A DNA stretch of 64,000 bases from Flavobacterium sp. SLB02. GTDB lineage: Bacteria > Bacteroidota > Bacteroidia > Flavobacteriales > Flavobacteriaceae. The notes below the pieces were generated by a model. That model saw only the letters and a list, made by a program, of their open reading frames with translations, had not been told where the DNA came from and did no database searches. This document shows, piece after piece, positions 33,969 through 42,909 of the stretch. The position numbers and the translations under genes were made by a program. Location of the stretch: the NCBI RefSeq assembly GCF_009664855.1, contig NZ_CP045928.1, positions 1,263,049 through 1,327,048 of the forward strand. The letters are read 5' to 3'. Every line of letters begins with the position of its first letter. The stretch's first letter is position 1.

Positions 33969-33985
33969 TAAGTTTCCACTCTAAA

Positions 33986-35446
33986 TTATACTCTCGTCCT
34001 GTTTATCGGACTGATATCGGTAAGTTCTTTAGTTGGGTTGAAAGTTGAACCAACACTTTGCTGAAAATTAAAATAGTTGTTGGGATCAAATTTCTTTTTA
34101 AGAGCTAAGAGTCGTTTGTAATTAATACCGTAATACTTCTCTGTCCAGTTGTGCTGTAATGGATCTATATAGTTTACATAAGCACCAGTAGCATTTCCGG
34201 CATCAGAGAGTCTTTCGAAAAATTCGTAAGCCCATTCTACATTTTTGAGTGTATCGCCTGGTTTATTAAGATCCCATATAGCTTTAATTTCAGGAATAAA
34301 ACGGCTATTTCTGTGTACATAAGCTGTCGCATCTGCAGCAACATTTTCGATAACACCTCCGGCATGTGTCCATACAGCAAAGCTATCAGCAGACGGAGCT
34401 TTGTTCATTGACTCAATAATTACCTTGGCTACTTTGTTATTCATTCCGTGTTTTGGTAAAACAGTAGAACGTATATATGAACTTCTTCCGTCAACTCTTG
34501 TGGTATAACCATTGTAGAATTCCCAGTCTGGAAGTGTCATGTTAAAAAGGTCGGCATTAATAGGTTTTAATTTCAATAGTCCTTGCAAAAGATCAATGCC
34601 CTCAGCACCATCACCATTAAAAACAGGGGTTAGACCTAATACTTTTACATTTGTAGTTTTATCTATTAAGTCTTTTTGATTTCCCATAAAACCATATACA
34701 GCCATTGCATTTGGTAAGGTTTCTACCCATTCATTGTAATAGCCCAGTACATCTTCGGCCATTTCTAGTGGATAACGAATTTGTCCTACCAGCATTTTTT
34801 TTTTTAATGGTTTTCTGACCTTCATTTCCATTTCGACAACAATTCCGAAATTTCCTCCACCGCCGCCACAGCATGCCCAGAAGAGATCCATATCATCCTG
34901 AGATTTGCTGTGTACACCAATGTGTCTTAATTCGCCATCGGGAGTAACAATTTTTAAACTTTCAAGGTTATCGATGCTCATTCCGTAAGAACGCGAAACA
35001 AAACTATATCCTCCGCCAAGCATGAAACCCGGAGGGGCAACAGTGGGACAGCCTCCGCCAACAGGAATAAGTCCTGTAGCTGTGGCTTGCATGAATTTAT
35101 AAACATCATACCATATTACGCCCATTTCGGCAACGACTGTTTCCTTTTTAGGATTAAAGGTAATTTTGTTTAAATTTTTCATGGCAATTACAACACCTCC
35201 TTGGTTTAGACAATATCCTGCAGCACTGTGTCCGCCTCCTTTTATCGACAGAGGAAGATTGTGGTTAATGGCAAATTTGAGCCCAAACTTAACGTCTTCC
35301 ACTACGGCAGGAAAAATAATAAGGCGAGGTCTGAACTGAATGCGTCCGTTATCTATATGTACGGTTTGTTCATATTCGGCATCACCGGGCTGAACTACAT
35401 AACCGCTTAATTCACGGGCTAGTTCCTGTATTGCTGTACCTATCAT
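33986..35446 (-). CDS. Berberine-bridge-type FAD-linked oxidoreductase
   Basis: This 486-residue protein has no signal peptide. The PCMH-type FAD-binding domain shows KGGGHSAAGYCL (His73) and GGGCPTVAPPGFMLGGG (Cys133), the two positions that hold FAD by bicovalent linkage in berberine-bridge and chito-oligosaccharide oxidases. The C-terminal BBE motif is present (YYGINYKRLLALKKKFDPNN). Relatives oxidise alkaloids, sugars or other alcohols with O2 and make hydrogen peroxide. It is the last gene of the nine-gene minus-strand redox operon, 39 bases after its neighbour. The presence of both FAD-linking residues suggests an active enzyme. The substrate is unknown. Confidence 0.87.
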   Translation of the reverse strand: MIGTAIQELARELSGYVVQPGDAEYEQTVHIDNGRIQFRPRLIIFPAVVEDVKFGLKFAINHNLPLSIKGGGHSAAGYCLNQGGVVIAMKNLNKITFNPKKETVVAEMGVIWYDVYKFMQATATGLIPVGGGCPTVAPPGFMLGGGYSFVSRSYGMSIDNLESLKIVTPDGELRHIGVHSKSQDDMDLFWACCGGGGGNFGIVVEMEMKVRKPLKKKMLVGQIRYPLEMAEDVLGYYNEWVETLPNAMAVYGFMGNQKDLIDKTTNVKVLGLTPVFNGDGAEGIDLLQGLLKLKPINADLFNMTLPDWEFYNGYTTRVDGRSSYIRSTVLPKHGMNNKVAKVIIESMNKAPSADSFAVWTHAGGVIENVAADATAYVHRNSRFIPEIKAIWDLNKPGDTLKNVEWAYEFFERLSDAGNATGAYVNYIDPLQHNWTEKYYGINYKRLLALKKKFDPNNYFNFQQSVGSTFNPTKELTDISPINRTRV

Positions 35447-35485
35447 AATTTTATTTTTTAGGTTATGTTTTTGAAATAGTAGAGA

Positions 35486-36232
35486 TTATCTGGCAAGGCA
35501 ATACACTTTTGACTGGTATTTGATATAAGAGTCGAAAATGTAAGTATTGGCAATCATTCCGGCAGTTGCAGCAAAAAATTCGTCATGCTTTTTACTTTTC
35601 AGATAATGGTCGTATGCTTTTTTGCTTTCGTAAACAATAGAAATAGCGACTTGAAAATTTCGTACCGATACATCTCTTTTGATATCAGTAAGTCCGCCTG
35701 TTACAAATTGTTGGATGCCTGGATGTCCAGAAAGATATTTTTTGCAGATCGCTGTAAATTTTTTAATATTTTCTTCTGATTTATCCCTCAGGGAGAAATA
35801 CAGATCGTGAAACAAACTTTGCGGATAATTACCATCGGCACCAATAGATTGTGGTTCAGATGAATTTCCTCCAATAATCAGATGGCTAACATTTGCGTCC
35901 ATAACACGTCTTGTTGTGCCGGGAACCCATCTGTTTACATCTATGACAAATTGATTGTGTGCTTGATCATTGGCATTGTATAAATTAAAAGAGGCTTGAT
36001 CTTTAAAGAGCTGGTGCATGGCAATATCATATTTAAGATCATTTTCAGGTCTGGTCATATCATCGGCTCTTGTCCCTATCCAAAAAGAAATCATTCCTTG
36101 TGATTCAGAAAGGTACTCTCTGGCTTCGGCCATGTAAGCCTCTACAATATCGGCAGTATTGCTTGTACCTAAATTAAAATAAGTACTGTGTAGCAACATG
36201 GGGGCTTTATTATTATTATTATTATTATTCAT
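35486..36232 (-). CDS. Double Dabb-like (dimeric alpha-beta barrel) protein
   Basis: This 248-residue protein has two similar halves (about 12-105 and 135-245). Each looks like a stress-responsive A/B-barrel (Dabb) or related ferredoxin-like unit: MISFWIGTRADD with FKDQASFNLYNANDQAHNQF in the first, IQQFVTGGLTDIKR with ESKKAYDHYLKSKKHDEFF in the second. Such folds occur in cyclases, heme-binding enzymes and decarboxylases. The N-terminus is MNNNNNNNK, encoded by seven ATT/AAT repeats that could slip in number without changing frame. It sits 19 bases after the nitrobindin-like gene. A tailoring role on the operon's product is inference. Confidence 0.7.
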   Translation of the reverse strand: MNNNNNNNKAPMLLHSTYFNLGTSNTADIVEAYMAEAREYLSESQGMISFWIGTRADDMTRPENDLKYDIAMHQLFKDQASFNLYNANDQAHNQFVIDVNRWVPGTTRRVMDANVSHLIIGGNSSEPQSIGADGNYPQSLFHDLYFSLRDKSEENIKKFTAICKKYLSGHPGIQQFVTGGLTDIKRDVSVRNFQVAISIVYESKKAYDHYLKSKKHDEFFAATAGMIANTYIFDSYIKYQSKVYCLAR

Positions 36233-36251
36233 TTGATTTTTTATTTAGTGG

Positions 36252-37271
36252 TTATGCCTGAAGGCGAAGTGTTGCCACTGAAATATGTGGCCATTTAATT
36301 TCGACAATAGATCCGTCAGGAGCAAAAACAGGAAAATCCAGAATTACAGTTTGTGTGTATTGTAATTGAAGAAAAGTAGTTTTGTCCAGATTTTGAACTG
36401 TTTCGATCCAAAAAATAGCCGAAAGACTATTGGCATTGGCGTTCACATTTACAAAAGGAATATTGGTAATACCACCAAGAGGAGCTGTAACTCCGGTATT
36501 AGCCACTCCCTCTATTGGGTTAGCATCTAAAAGAATAACTACCGTTTCGATAATATTTTGTCCCTCGATAGCATTTTTAAGAAGAATGTTGGGATCCATG
36601 ATTGCATCGGCAGGAATTCCCGCAGGCGGAACGGCATTTTTTAATTGTGACAAATACGTTTCACTTACGTCATTTACTCTTTTGCCGTCGATAATAAAAA
36701 AAGGTGTAGGATCGGCAAGCTCAAAGACAGGAGGTCCGGGAACGGTAAAAAAAGTTCCTTGTGCCAAAAGTGAATCACCATGGGGAATTGAACCCAATCG
36801 CGCAATACTAGGCTGTACCAAAGGATCAGAACCGCCTGGAAGATTTAAGAATAAACCCGTTTCTAGGTGAATTCCGTTTTGACCGCTTGGAAGATTAACA
36901 TCATCTACTTGTTGTAAATAGTGCAATCCCTGAAATGCAATATCTGATTGTGCATTTCCGCGGTTAATAATATCACCTCCAATGTTAGAGAATGTAAAAG
37001 TTTCTGCTGTTGAATTTAATATAATTTTGAATTTGTCTGTGGGTGGCGGACCTGGTTTAGCCTGATTCATGTTGGGTACTTCGATCAGGTTGAAACCCGG
37101 ACCAACCCAGGTTCCTATAAGAGATTCTAATACACCCAGATTAACAGGCGCAGCTTCTAAAGCCGAAGCTTTAAATTTTGATTGAGGCCCCTTGTTTTCT
37201 ATTTTTGCTTCTAGCTTATTTAAACCTGACAGGTTTAGATTCGCTAACGGATTATTTTGCTCTAATGCCAT
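36252..37271 (-). CDS. Nitrobindin-like beta-barrel protein
   Basis: The protein has 339 residues and no signal peptide. It contains LIGTWVGPGFNLIEVP near residue 50, which resembles the GxWxGxG start of nitrobindin-type heme or fatty-acid-binding barrels. Many hydrophobic beta strands follow, ending SVATLRLQA. No heme-binding His can be assigned with confidence. In this operon, between a monooxygenase-like and a Dabb-like protein, it may carry heme or a hydrophobic intermediate. The family call is tentative; a related lipocalin-like fold is also possible. It is longer than plain nitrobindins (about 160 residues). Confidence 0.5.
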   Translation of the reverse strand: MALEQNNPLANLNLSGLNKLEAKIENKGPQSKFKASALEAAPVNLGVLESLIGTWVGPGFNLIEVPNMNQAKPGPPPTDKFKIILNSTAETFTFSNIGGDIINRGNAQSDIAFQGLHYLQQVDDVNLPSGQNGIHLETGLFLNLPGGSDPLVQPSIARLGSIPHGDSLLAQGTFFTVPGPPVFELADPTPFFIIDGKRVNDVSETYLSQLKNAVPPAGIPADAIMDPNILLKNAIEGQNIIETVVILLDANPIEGVANTGVTAPLGGITNIPFVNVNANANSLSAIFWIETVQNLDKTTFLQLQYTQTVILDFPVFAPDGSIVEIKWPHISVATLRLQA

Positions 37272-37330
37272 TTGATTTGTTTTTAAATTGATTTGTTTTT
37301 GATGTGGTAAAAATATTTGAAGGCTTTGCC

Positions 37331-37693
37331 TTAAAGTGCTTTTCGACTAAATCCTTGAATCTGAGTAAGTACCTCAGTGGTCATGAAAACTTGTGGCGGC
37401 GTACTAAAATCACTCAGAAACAAGTCTCCGTAGGTTTTTACAAATGCTGTAAATATTGGACCATTAACATGTTTAAAAAATGCATTTTGGTCTTGATAAA
37501 CTTCCCAGAAAAGAACTTCGCCCTGAGCAGGTGTAGGCAAACTTTTTTCTTTAAAGTTGGGAACATGTACCATATAGAGTAATGTTTCAGGCTCATTTTG
37601 CTGCACATCTTTTGCCAGTTGTATTAAAGCTGCTGTAGCTTTTTCTTCATTTCCGGGCAGGATAGTCCATTTTGCTTCTAGTGGATAATACAT
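37331..37693 (-). CDS. ABM-domain (antibiotic-biosynthesis-monooxygenase-like) protein
   Basis: The protein has 120 residues. A single ferredoxin-like domain has the ABM pattern: AKWTILPGNEEKATAALIQL, a PETLLYMVHVPNF strand, then LFWEVYQDQNAFFKHVNGPI. ABM proteins include cofactor-free monooxygenases that oxidise aromatic polyketides, as well as heme-degrading enzymes and small regulators. Its place inside the redox operon, 59 bases before the nitrobindin-like gene, fits a tailoring enzyme. No catalytic residue can be fixed by eye because the family is diverse. Confidence 0.8.
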   Translation of the reverse strand: MYYPLEAKWTILPGNEEKATAALIQLAKDVQQNEPETLLYMVHVPNFKEKSLPTPAQGEVLFWEVYQDQNAFFKHVNGPIFTAFVKTYGDLFLSDFSTPPQVFMTTEVLTQIQGFSRKAL

Positions 37694-37738
37694 AATTTTG
37701 TTTTTTATTGGTTAAAAATTTAAAATTGAAGTGGGTTG

Positions 37739-39010
37739 TTATAATTCTACATATTCAAAAGTTGGACCTGCACATTCTCCGTTTCCTAATGGAATATTTA
37801 GTAATTCAAGGGCTTTGTATTTAAGATCATACATCACTGTAATTCCTTTTATAAGCAGGTCAGGATCACCGCTTACTGCATCGTTTATGCCGTTAAGCAG
37901 TGCTACATATACTTTATTGAATTCGATAGCTTTTTGTAATAATTCCGGATTACCTTCATAATCTTTCATTTTAGGGTTTGCCTTCATATTATAAACAGAT
38001 GACCAGCTTACGGTAAAAGGACGGCCTGTAGGAACGCTTCTTACCGGCATCTGGAAATTGGTATCGTTTGCACTATACATGCGTCCGTAGCATATTTCCT
38101 GAAATTTAAAGTAATGAGCATATTCGATATCTTCACCAAACATCACATGATCAGTAGCGATAGTTCCGTCGATGCCTTCACCTTGACCAACGATTTCTCC
38201 AATAGCAATTTCGGCTTCGTCATAATTGGTGACTTTATTGATTTTGCCACCGCTTCCGTAATAATGTTCAGGGCCTATCTGACGTTTTGGGTCTCCAATA
38301 AAAATTCCGCCCGGAGTTGCTTTATTCAAACGAAGTAAACCATAACGAATCGCTTCATAAAATTGACCTATACTGTCAAAATGCCCGGTAATTGGAGCTT
38401 TTGGATCAGAAGGTCTCTCGATAGTAGAAAACTCATCAAGGGCTTCTCTTGAAAATTTAAGGAGCTGAACTTTAAAAGCAGGAAATCCTTCTGGCACTTC
38501 GGGAACAATTCCACCTGGAAGAGCAGTTGGATAGTTTGGAATAATTTCTTTTACATTAAAAAGTTTTTTTCCTTCTATCTTTTTTGGATCTGTAATGGCG
38601 TTAAGAATGTTTGCAACCAAAACCATATGGAGCATTTCTTCAACTACAACACTCCTGATAAGTGCGCCTGCCTCTACATTACTGCCTTCCTTGATGGTAT
38701 AAAGTCCACACAAGTAAGGAGGAATTGTAGAAAGTTCTAATTGCAATGCAGTTCTAAGGCATTCCTGAAGGTGATCAATGCTTTTGATGTAACTTTCTAC
38801 TTTTTTTTGAGGCATTGCTTTTAAACTGAAAGCTTTAGAATCGCTTTTGAGCAACGCAGCATTTATGGTAGAAGTTGTTTCTAAATTTTCTGCAATAAAT
38901 GAGGTAATGTCATCAGCACCAATACTTGTATCGGTAAGTGGCTTAATTAGCTTTTGACGGTTTGGATTGTTTTCCTGAAAGAATTTATTTTCCATGATGT
39001 TATTGTTCAA
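37739..39010 (-). CDS. Ferritin-like protein related to VioB/RebD imine-dimer synthases
   Basis: The protein has 423 residues. The region 78-140 matches the ferritin-like domain shared with VioB, RebD and StaD: LRTALQLELSTIPPYLCGLY (Glu92) and SVVVEEMLHMVLVANILNAI (Glu125 and His128, an ExxH metal site). Iminophenyl-pyruvate dimer synthases couple two oxidised amino-acid imines in violacein and indolocarbazole pathways. Here the domain is free-standing, without the ~600-residue VioB N-terminus and without a VioA-like amino-acid oxidase nearby. Its first codons overlap the GMC gene end by 11 bases, so the two are translationally coupled. A diiron or heme-dependent oxidation is plausible; the reaction is unknown. 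Confidence 0.8.
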   Translation of the reverse strand: MNNNIMENKFFQENNPNRQKLIKPLTDTSIGADDITSFIAENLETTSTINAALLKSDSKAFSLKAMPQKKVESYIKSIDHLQECLRTALQLELSTIPPYLCGLYTIKEGSNVEAGALIRSVVVEEMLHMVLVANILNAITDPKKIEGKKLFNVKEIIPNYPTALPGGIVPEVPEGFPAFKVQLLKFSREALDEFSTIERPSDPKAPITGHFDSIGQFYEAIRYGLLRLNKATPGGIFIGDPKRQIGPEHYYGSGGKINKVTNYDEAEIAIGEIVGQGEGIDGTIATDHVMFGEDIEYAHYFKFQEICYGRMYSANDTNFQMPVRSVPTGRPFTVSWSSVYNMKANPKMKDYEGNPELLQKAIEFNKVYVALLNGINDAVSGDPDLLIKGITVMYDLKYKALELLNIPLGNGECAGPTFEYVEL

Positions 39011-40880
39011 GTTGTTTAAGAATGGCTTCGGCTGCTTTAAAAGTTAAGGCAGACATTGTTAGAGTAGGATTAGAAGTTCCCAGCGTTGGCATATTACCGC
39101 AGCCTACCAGAAACAGGTTTTCGTGGTCCCAGGTACGCATATTAGCATCTACTACAGAATCTTCTTTAGTAAATCCCATACGGTGAGTTCCTACGATATG
39201 TCCCGCACCGGCAAAAGTGTATCCCTTGCCTTTGTAGGTAACATAGTCAGGATCTGTTGGGTTATAGGATGTGAAATCCTCAATATCGCACTGGCTGAAC
39301 ATTTGCTCAGAAACAATTCCTGATGCTTCAAAAGCTTTTAGCATATATTCGGTTGCCCTGTAGTGTATTACAGGTCTGTAGTTGCCAATATTGTCTTTAT
39401 AAGCCGGATCAATAGTAACACGGTTATTTGGGTCTGGCGCCTGCTCACACTCAAAATGTGTAAAGAACTGACGCGTCACGATATTTTCTATGTGACTACG
39501 TAATGCATTACCAATAAGTCCTTCATTAACAGCATTAATAACATTTGTTGCCGGAGCATTTGTAGGCCACGCCCAACCCCAGTTATCAAGAGGAAGAATC
39601 CATGCCGCATGATTTTTACGGAATTCCCCGTCACGGAAAGTTGGAATATTAGTAGTAGAACCTGGACCACGATACGGATAAATAGGATCTTTAGAAAGTC
39701 CCCATCTTAAAACCGTCATGTGATCCATTAAGTTACGGCCCACTTGATCGCTGCTGTTTGCAGCTCCTGAGGCAAGTAATAACTTGGCATTTTCGATAGC
39801 GCTGGCGGCCATTACATATATGGTTCCTTTGGCTAGGTGGGTTTCATATTGGCTGGAACTGCCTTTTACATAAGTCTTATATTCAACTCCGTTAATCCAG
39901 TTTGAGGTTTCATTGATCAATAATTTCGAAGCTACGGCTTGTACTTTTATATCCAGATTTCCCATATCACATTTTCGAAGTGATTTTAGGGCGTTGTATT
40001 TGGCTTGTACCGGACAAATAGGCACACAGCTTGCATTTCCTTCGCAGCGTTGTCCTGTATAAGGATCCCAGTTTGATCCAACCGGATTGTAGTTTTTTAA
40101 ATCATTTCTGGTAATGTCTAATGTTTTTGTAGCAAGGTTCCATTTGACACCCGTAATATCATACTCTGTATTAGGAATTGAATTTCGTCCTTGTGGCGTA
40201 CTGATGCAATACAATTTATAAGGTTCGCCATTGAGTATAATTTTGCTGTTTGCATCGATCACTTTTTTCATTACCCCGTCCATGTAACTGGTCGGAATAG
40301 CTTTCATAGGAAATACATAATCTTTACCAAAGATGTTTTTCTCTTCGATAGGATAGTGCTGATCCTTAACATCGCCGGAAACACCAATTTCATTTTCGGC
40401 CATTTGGTAATAACGCGACATGTCTTCATACTTAATAGGCCAGTCTACACCAACGCCGTATTTTGATTTCATTTTAAAATCATTTGGCAGCATTCTTAGT
40501 GTTGTTCCAAGCCAGTGCAAAGTAGTACCTCCCGGAGCTCGTGTATTGTCACTTGCAAAAGGCACTGGCCCCATTTGTACCAGATATCCTTTAGTAGCAG
40601 GAACATTTTTTTGGATTACTTCTATATCCAGAACGTTTATAGATTGAGCATCTTTTATATTGGGATAAGGAGCGTTGGGTACTTTTGCCGAAGCATTATA
40701 AAAAGTGGTCAGGTAGTCCTGATAATTTTTATAATTAGCTTCCTGATCCATTGCTATACCAGCTGCAAGACCGGCTTCGAGCATTAAAACTTTTTTACCT
40801 GCATTGGTAAGAACCTTAGCTAGTATTGACCCCGCAATTCCGGAGCCAACAATTACTACATCATAATTGTTATTTTCCAT
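39000..40880 (-). CDS. GMC oxidoreductase (dehydrogenase large subunit type)
   Basis: The protein has 626 residues. The N-terminal FAD site is DVVIVGSGIAGSILAKVLT (about 7-25). A Cys-rich motif CEGNASCVPICP (Cys279, 285 and 289) recalls the cluster-binding or disulfide region of FAD-dependent sugar and polyol dehydrogenases. The catalytic end carries GHIVGTHRMG (His561 and His566) and a GTSNPTLT motif. It has no Tat signal, unlike periplasmic members, so it should be cytosolic. It overlaps the FAD-SLDH-like small subunit by 11 bases upstream and the ferritin-like gene by 11 bases downstream. It would oxidise an alcohol, using O2 or another acceptor; no cytochrome subunit is encoded nearby. 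Confidence 0.88.
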   Translation of the reverse strand: MENNNYDVVIVGSGIAGSILAKVLTNAGKKVLMLEAGLAAGIAMDQEANYKNYQDYLTTFYNASAKVPNAPYPNIKDAQSINVLDIEVIQKNVPATKGYLVQMGPVPFASDNTRAPGGTTLHWLGTTLRMLPNDFKMKSKYGVGVDWPIKYEDMSRYYQMAENEIGVSGDVKDQHYPIEEKNIFGKDYVFPMKAIPTSYMDGVMKKVIDANSKIILNGEPYKLYCISTPQGRNSIPNTEYDITGVKWNLATKTLDITRNDLKNYNPVGSNWDPYTGQRCEGNASCVPICPVQAKYNALKSLRKCDMGNLDIKVQAVASKLLINETSNWINGVEYKTYVKGSSSQYETHLAKGTIYVMAASAIENAKLLLASGAANSSDQVGRNLMDHMTVLRWGLSKDPIYPYRGPGSTTNIPTFRDGEFRKNHAAWILPLDNWGWAWPTNAPATNVINAVNEGLIGNALRSHIENIVTRQFFTHFECEQAPDPNNRVTIDPAYKDNIGNYRPVIHYRATEYMLKAFEASGIVSEQMFSQCDIEDFTSYNPTDPDYVTYKGKGYTFAGAGHIVGTHRMGFTKEDSVVDANMRTWDHENLFLVGCGNMPTLGTSNPTLTMSALTFKAAEAILKQLEQ

Positions 40881-41325
40881 TTGGTTTGCTTTTTAGGGGT
40901 GATTGTTTAACCGAAAGAGGAAGATCTGCCCATGAACCATAGCCGGGTTGTTTTGCTCCGGGCGGATGTGCATGTGCGGCATCCCACATCAGACCTTGTA
41001 TGTATGATGCTGATGATATAACATCACCGTTCCAGTTTCCTGTGTACCAAAGTATAATGATGTTTTTAGTAAGTCCGCCGTACGCCGAATCAGGCAAATA
41101 TTGTGTAGCTAAAGTGCTTTCGATACTTTGTGGCGTTTCTTTGGGATCTGAAAAAAGTTTTTGAAGATCAATAAAGAAGAATTCTATATCTACTTTATTT
41201 ACATTCTGACGAATGGTGTTGTAATAACTTTCCAGCATTCCGGTTGCCTTGAGTTCGGTTTCAGTGAAACCAGTAAGAATTGCCGAAACTTTTAAAAAGA
41301 GCTTCGAATGTGAATTGGGTTCCAT
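40870..41325 (-). CDS. FAD-SLDH-like dehydrogenase small subunit
   Basis: The protein has 151 residues. The motif set matches the small subunit of membrane-bound D-sorbitol and related dehydrogenases: FLKVSAILTGF near the start, then WYTGNWNG, SASYIQGLMWDAAHAHPPG and GYGSWADLP. In known enzymes this subunit carries a Tat signal and exports the large subunit. Here the N-terminus (MEPNSHSKLF) has no twin-arginine signal, so the pair should stay in the cytosol. Its stop overlaps the GMC gene start by 11 bases, which supports a complex with that protein. Confidence 0.85.
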   Translation of the reverse strand: MEPNSHSKLFLKVSAILTGFTETELKATGMLESYYNTIRQNVNKVDIEFFFIDLQKLFSDPKETPQSIESTLATQYLPDSAYGGLTKNIIILWYTGNWNGDVISSASYIQGLMWDAAHAHPPGAKQPGYGSWADLPLSVKQSPLKSKPNGK

Positions 41326-41396
41326 AATTTACATTGGTGTTAAGGGGTTAGAGATTTGTTTGTTTATTTTTTTTCAGAAAAAGGGTATTCAGAAAA

Positions 41397-42842
41397 TTAT
41401 TCTGCAGGGATTTGGTTAATAACACCTGCAATTTCTTTAAGAGATGAAATAGAAGGCAGGAGAAAATAAGCCGTTCCGCGGGTGACCACAAATTGAGGTA
41501 AAGGGCCGCGAACCACTATTTTTGTACCGTCTTCCATAGGAATGGTGAAGTTGGGATCAAAACTGTTATCTTTAATGCGGTTGGCGATTAAAGGATCCTG
41601 AGCTATTTTGGCTCTTGGATTAAATACAGGGCTAAAATTGTTTTTGTTAATCCATCCGTAAATGGTTTCAAACTGGCTGCTGATGTCGCCACACAAGAAT
41701 AAACCAATCAAACCGCGGTCTGCTTTTGGATCAACAGACATTGGTGCTCCGTAGGGCATTCCTCGTCTTATAATGCGTGGTACAAGGGTTGAACCGGCAA
41801 CTTTCACGCCTTCATCCCTTGGATTTGAGACTCTTGTATGTGCCGAAAAAGGACATTTAGCGCCTTTCATATCATCTGCCTTATATCCAAAATCAGTACT
41901 TTTTGAAGTGTCGTGGCTTGGATTATCCGCAGAAAGAACTAACGGAGAACCATTTCGCCAACGGCCGCACATTTTGGCAGCAAGCCATTCAACTGTATAA
42001 TCTTTTGTTTGATTAATCTTTGGAGCGATCAGTTCTGCCTGTTGTTCTAAAAAATCATTAAATGTTTCAACATCCTGGTAGAGAATTCGAAACGCATTAT
42101 AACAGCCGTTTTTAGCAAACTTACCTTCAGGACCAAAAAGAGGACCGGGAGTAGGATTTTCAAGTGTACTGTAACCAATCAGAAAGTTATTAAGATCTTG
42201 CTGGTCTTTACTAAGAGGATTGTCATTAAGTTCAGGTTCATCAATAGAATCTCTATATCTGAAATGAACATAATCAGATGGTACTAACAAATATTGCTCT
42301 AATCGACCTGATGCTGAATTTATTGGTTTTAACTCGCTAACTGCTTTATTACTTTTTTGGGCTGCTGTAGCTACAATGTCAACGATTCTTTCCTGTGCAG
42401 TAGGGTTCATTGCATAAGCGTGTACAACACAATGTACATCGGTGTTTGCGAATTTTTCATTCCACCATTTAGCGGGAACGCTTTTATTATCAACATCGAA
42501 TAAGGACTGCTGTGCACCATTAGGATCCCAAGGGCCTTTTTTAAAGGTTGGTGGAAAACTTGAATTGTAGATATCGAGTTCGGGTTTCACAATTGCAATT
42601 CCTGCGGCTGTGAGACCAATATTGAGCATTATTTCAGGTTTTAAAGGTCCCCAGTCTTCTGCACTTTGCAGATGTGGAAGCAAATCCCTAACAAAGCCTC
42701 TTATGGAATCTAAATTATTCGGTTTATCGCTGAATTTAAAAAGCATATGTACAGAACAAGGATGCGTGTAGCCATTAATAATAAGCCCTTGTATATCCTG
42801 TAAATCCGGTTTAACAGCTTGGGGAGATTCTTTATAAATCAT
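41397..42842 (-). CDS. DyP-type heme peroxidase
   Basis: This 481-residue protein has the two ferredoxin-like halves of dye-decolourising peroxidases. The proximal heme ligand His335 lies in CPFSAHTRVSNPRD and the distal-side Arg in RIIRRGMPYGAP. The GxxDG motif is changed to RYRDS (catalytic Asp198 kept, first Gly to Arg, last Gly to Ser). No Tat or other signal peptide and no clear encapsulin-targeting tail are present. It would oxidise phenolic or dye-like compounds, or a pathway intermediate, with H2O2, which the flavin oxidases of the same operon could supply. It is the second gene of the operon. Confidence 0.85.
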   Translation of the reverse strand: MIYKESPQAVKPDLQDIQGLIINGYTHPCSVHMLFKFSDKPNNLDSIRGFVRDLLPHLQSAEDWGPLKPEIMLNIGLTAAGIAIVKPELDIYNSSFPPTFKKGPWDPNGAQQSLFDVDNKSVPAKWWNEKFANTDVHCVVHAYAMNPTAQERIVDIVATAAQKSNKAVSELKPINSASGRLEQYLLVPSDYVHFRYRDSIDEPELNDNPLSKDQQDLNNFLIGYSTLENPTPGPLFGPEGKFAKNGCYNAFRILYQDVETFNDFLEQQAELIAPKINQTKDYTVEWLAAKMCGRWRNGSPLVLSADNPSHDTSKSTDFGYKADDMKGAKCPFSAHTRVSNPRDEGVKVAGSTLVPRIIRRGMPYGAPMSVDPKADRGLIGLFLCGDISSQFETIYGWINKNNFSPVFNPRAKIAQDPLIANRIKDNSFDPNFTIPMEDGTKIVVRGPLPQFVVTRGTAYFLLPSISSLKEIAGVINQIPAE

Positions 42843-42909
42843 GAGATTAAGTTTTTAATTATAGAAAAACAGCCGGGTCATTTGACTCAGCTGTAGTGTT
42901 TTATGGGTT

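Larger units (their letters stand above)
33144..33985. other. Intergenic region with repeat and gene remnants
   Basis: There is no intact gene. The region holds a partial dispersed repeat (33395-33515), an IS6 transposase scrap (33519-33565), an unrecognised coding remnant (about 33610-33870, reading FDIYYGPMVSVKYTTKP near its end and broken by a stop) and a hairpin (33932-33968). Confidence 0.5.

Noticed and set aside
42790..42842. Encapsulin link of the DyP peroxidase
   Set aside because: The C-terminus lacks a clear targeting peptide, and no encapsulin gene is near.
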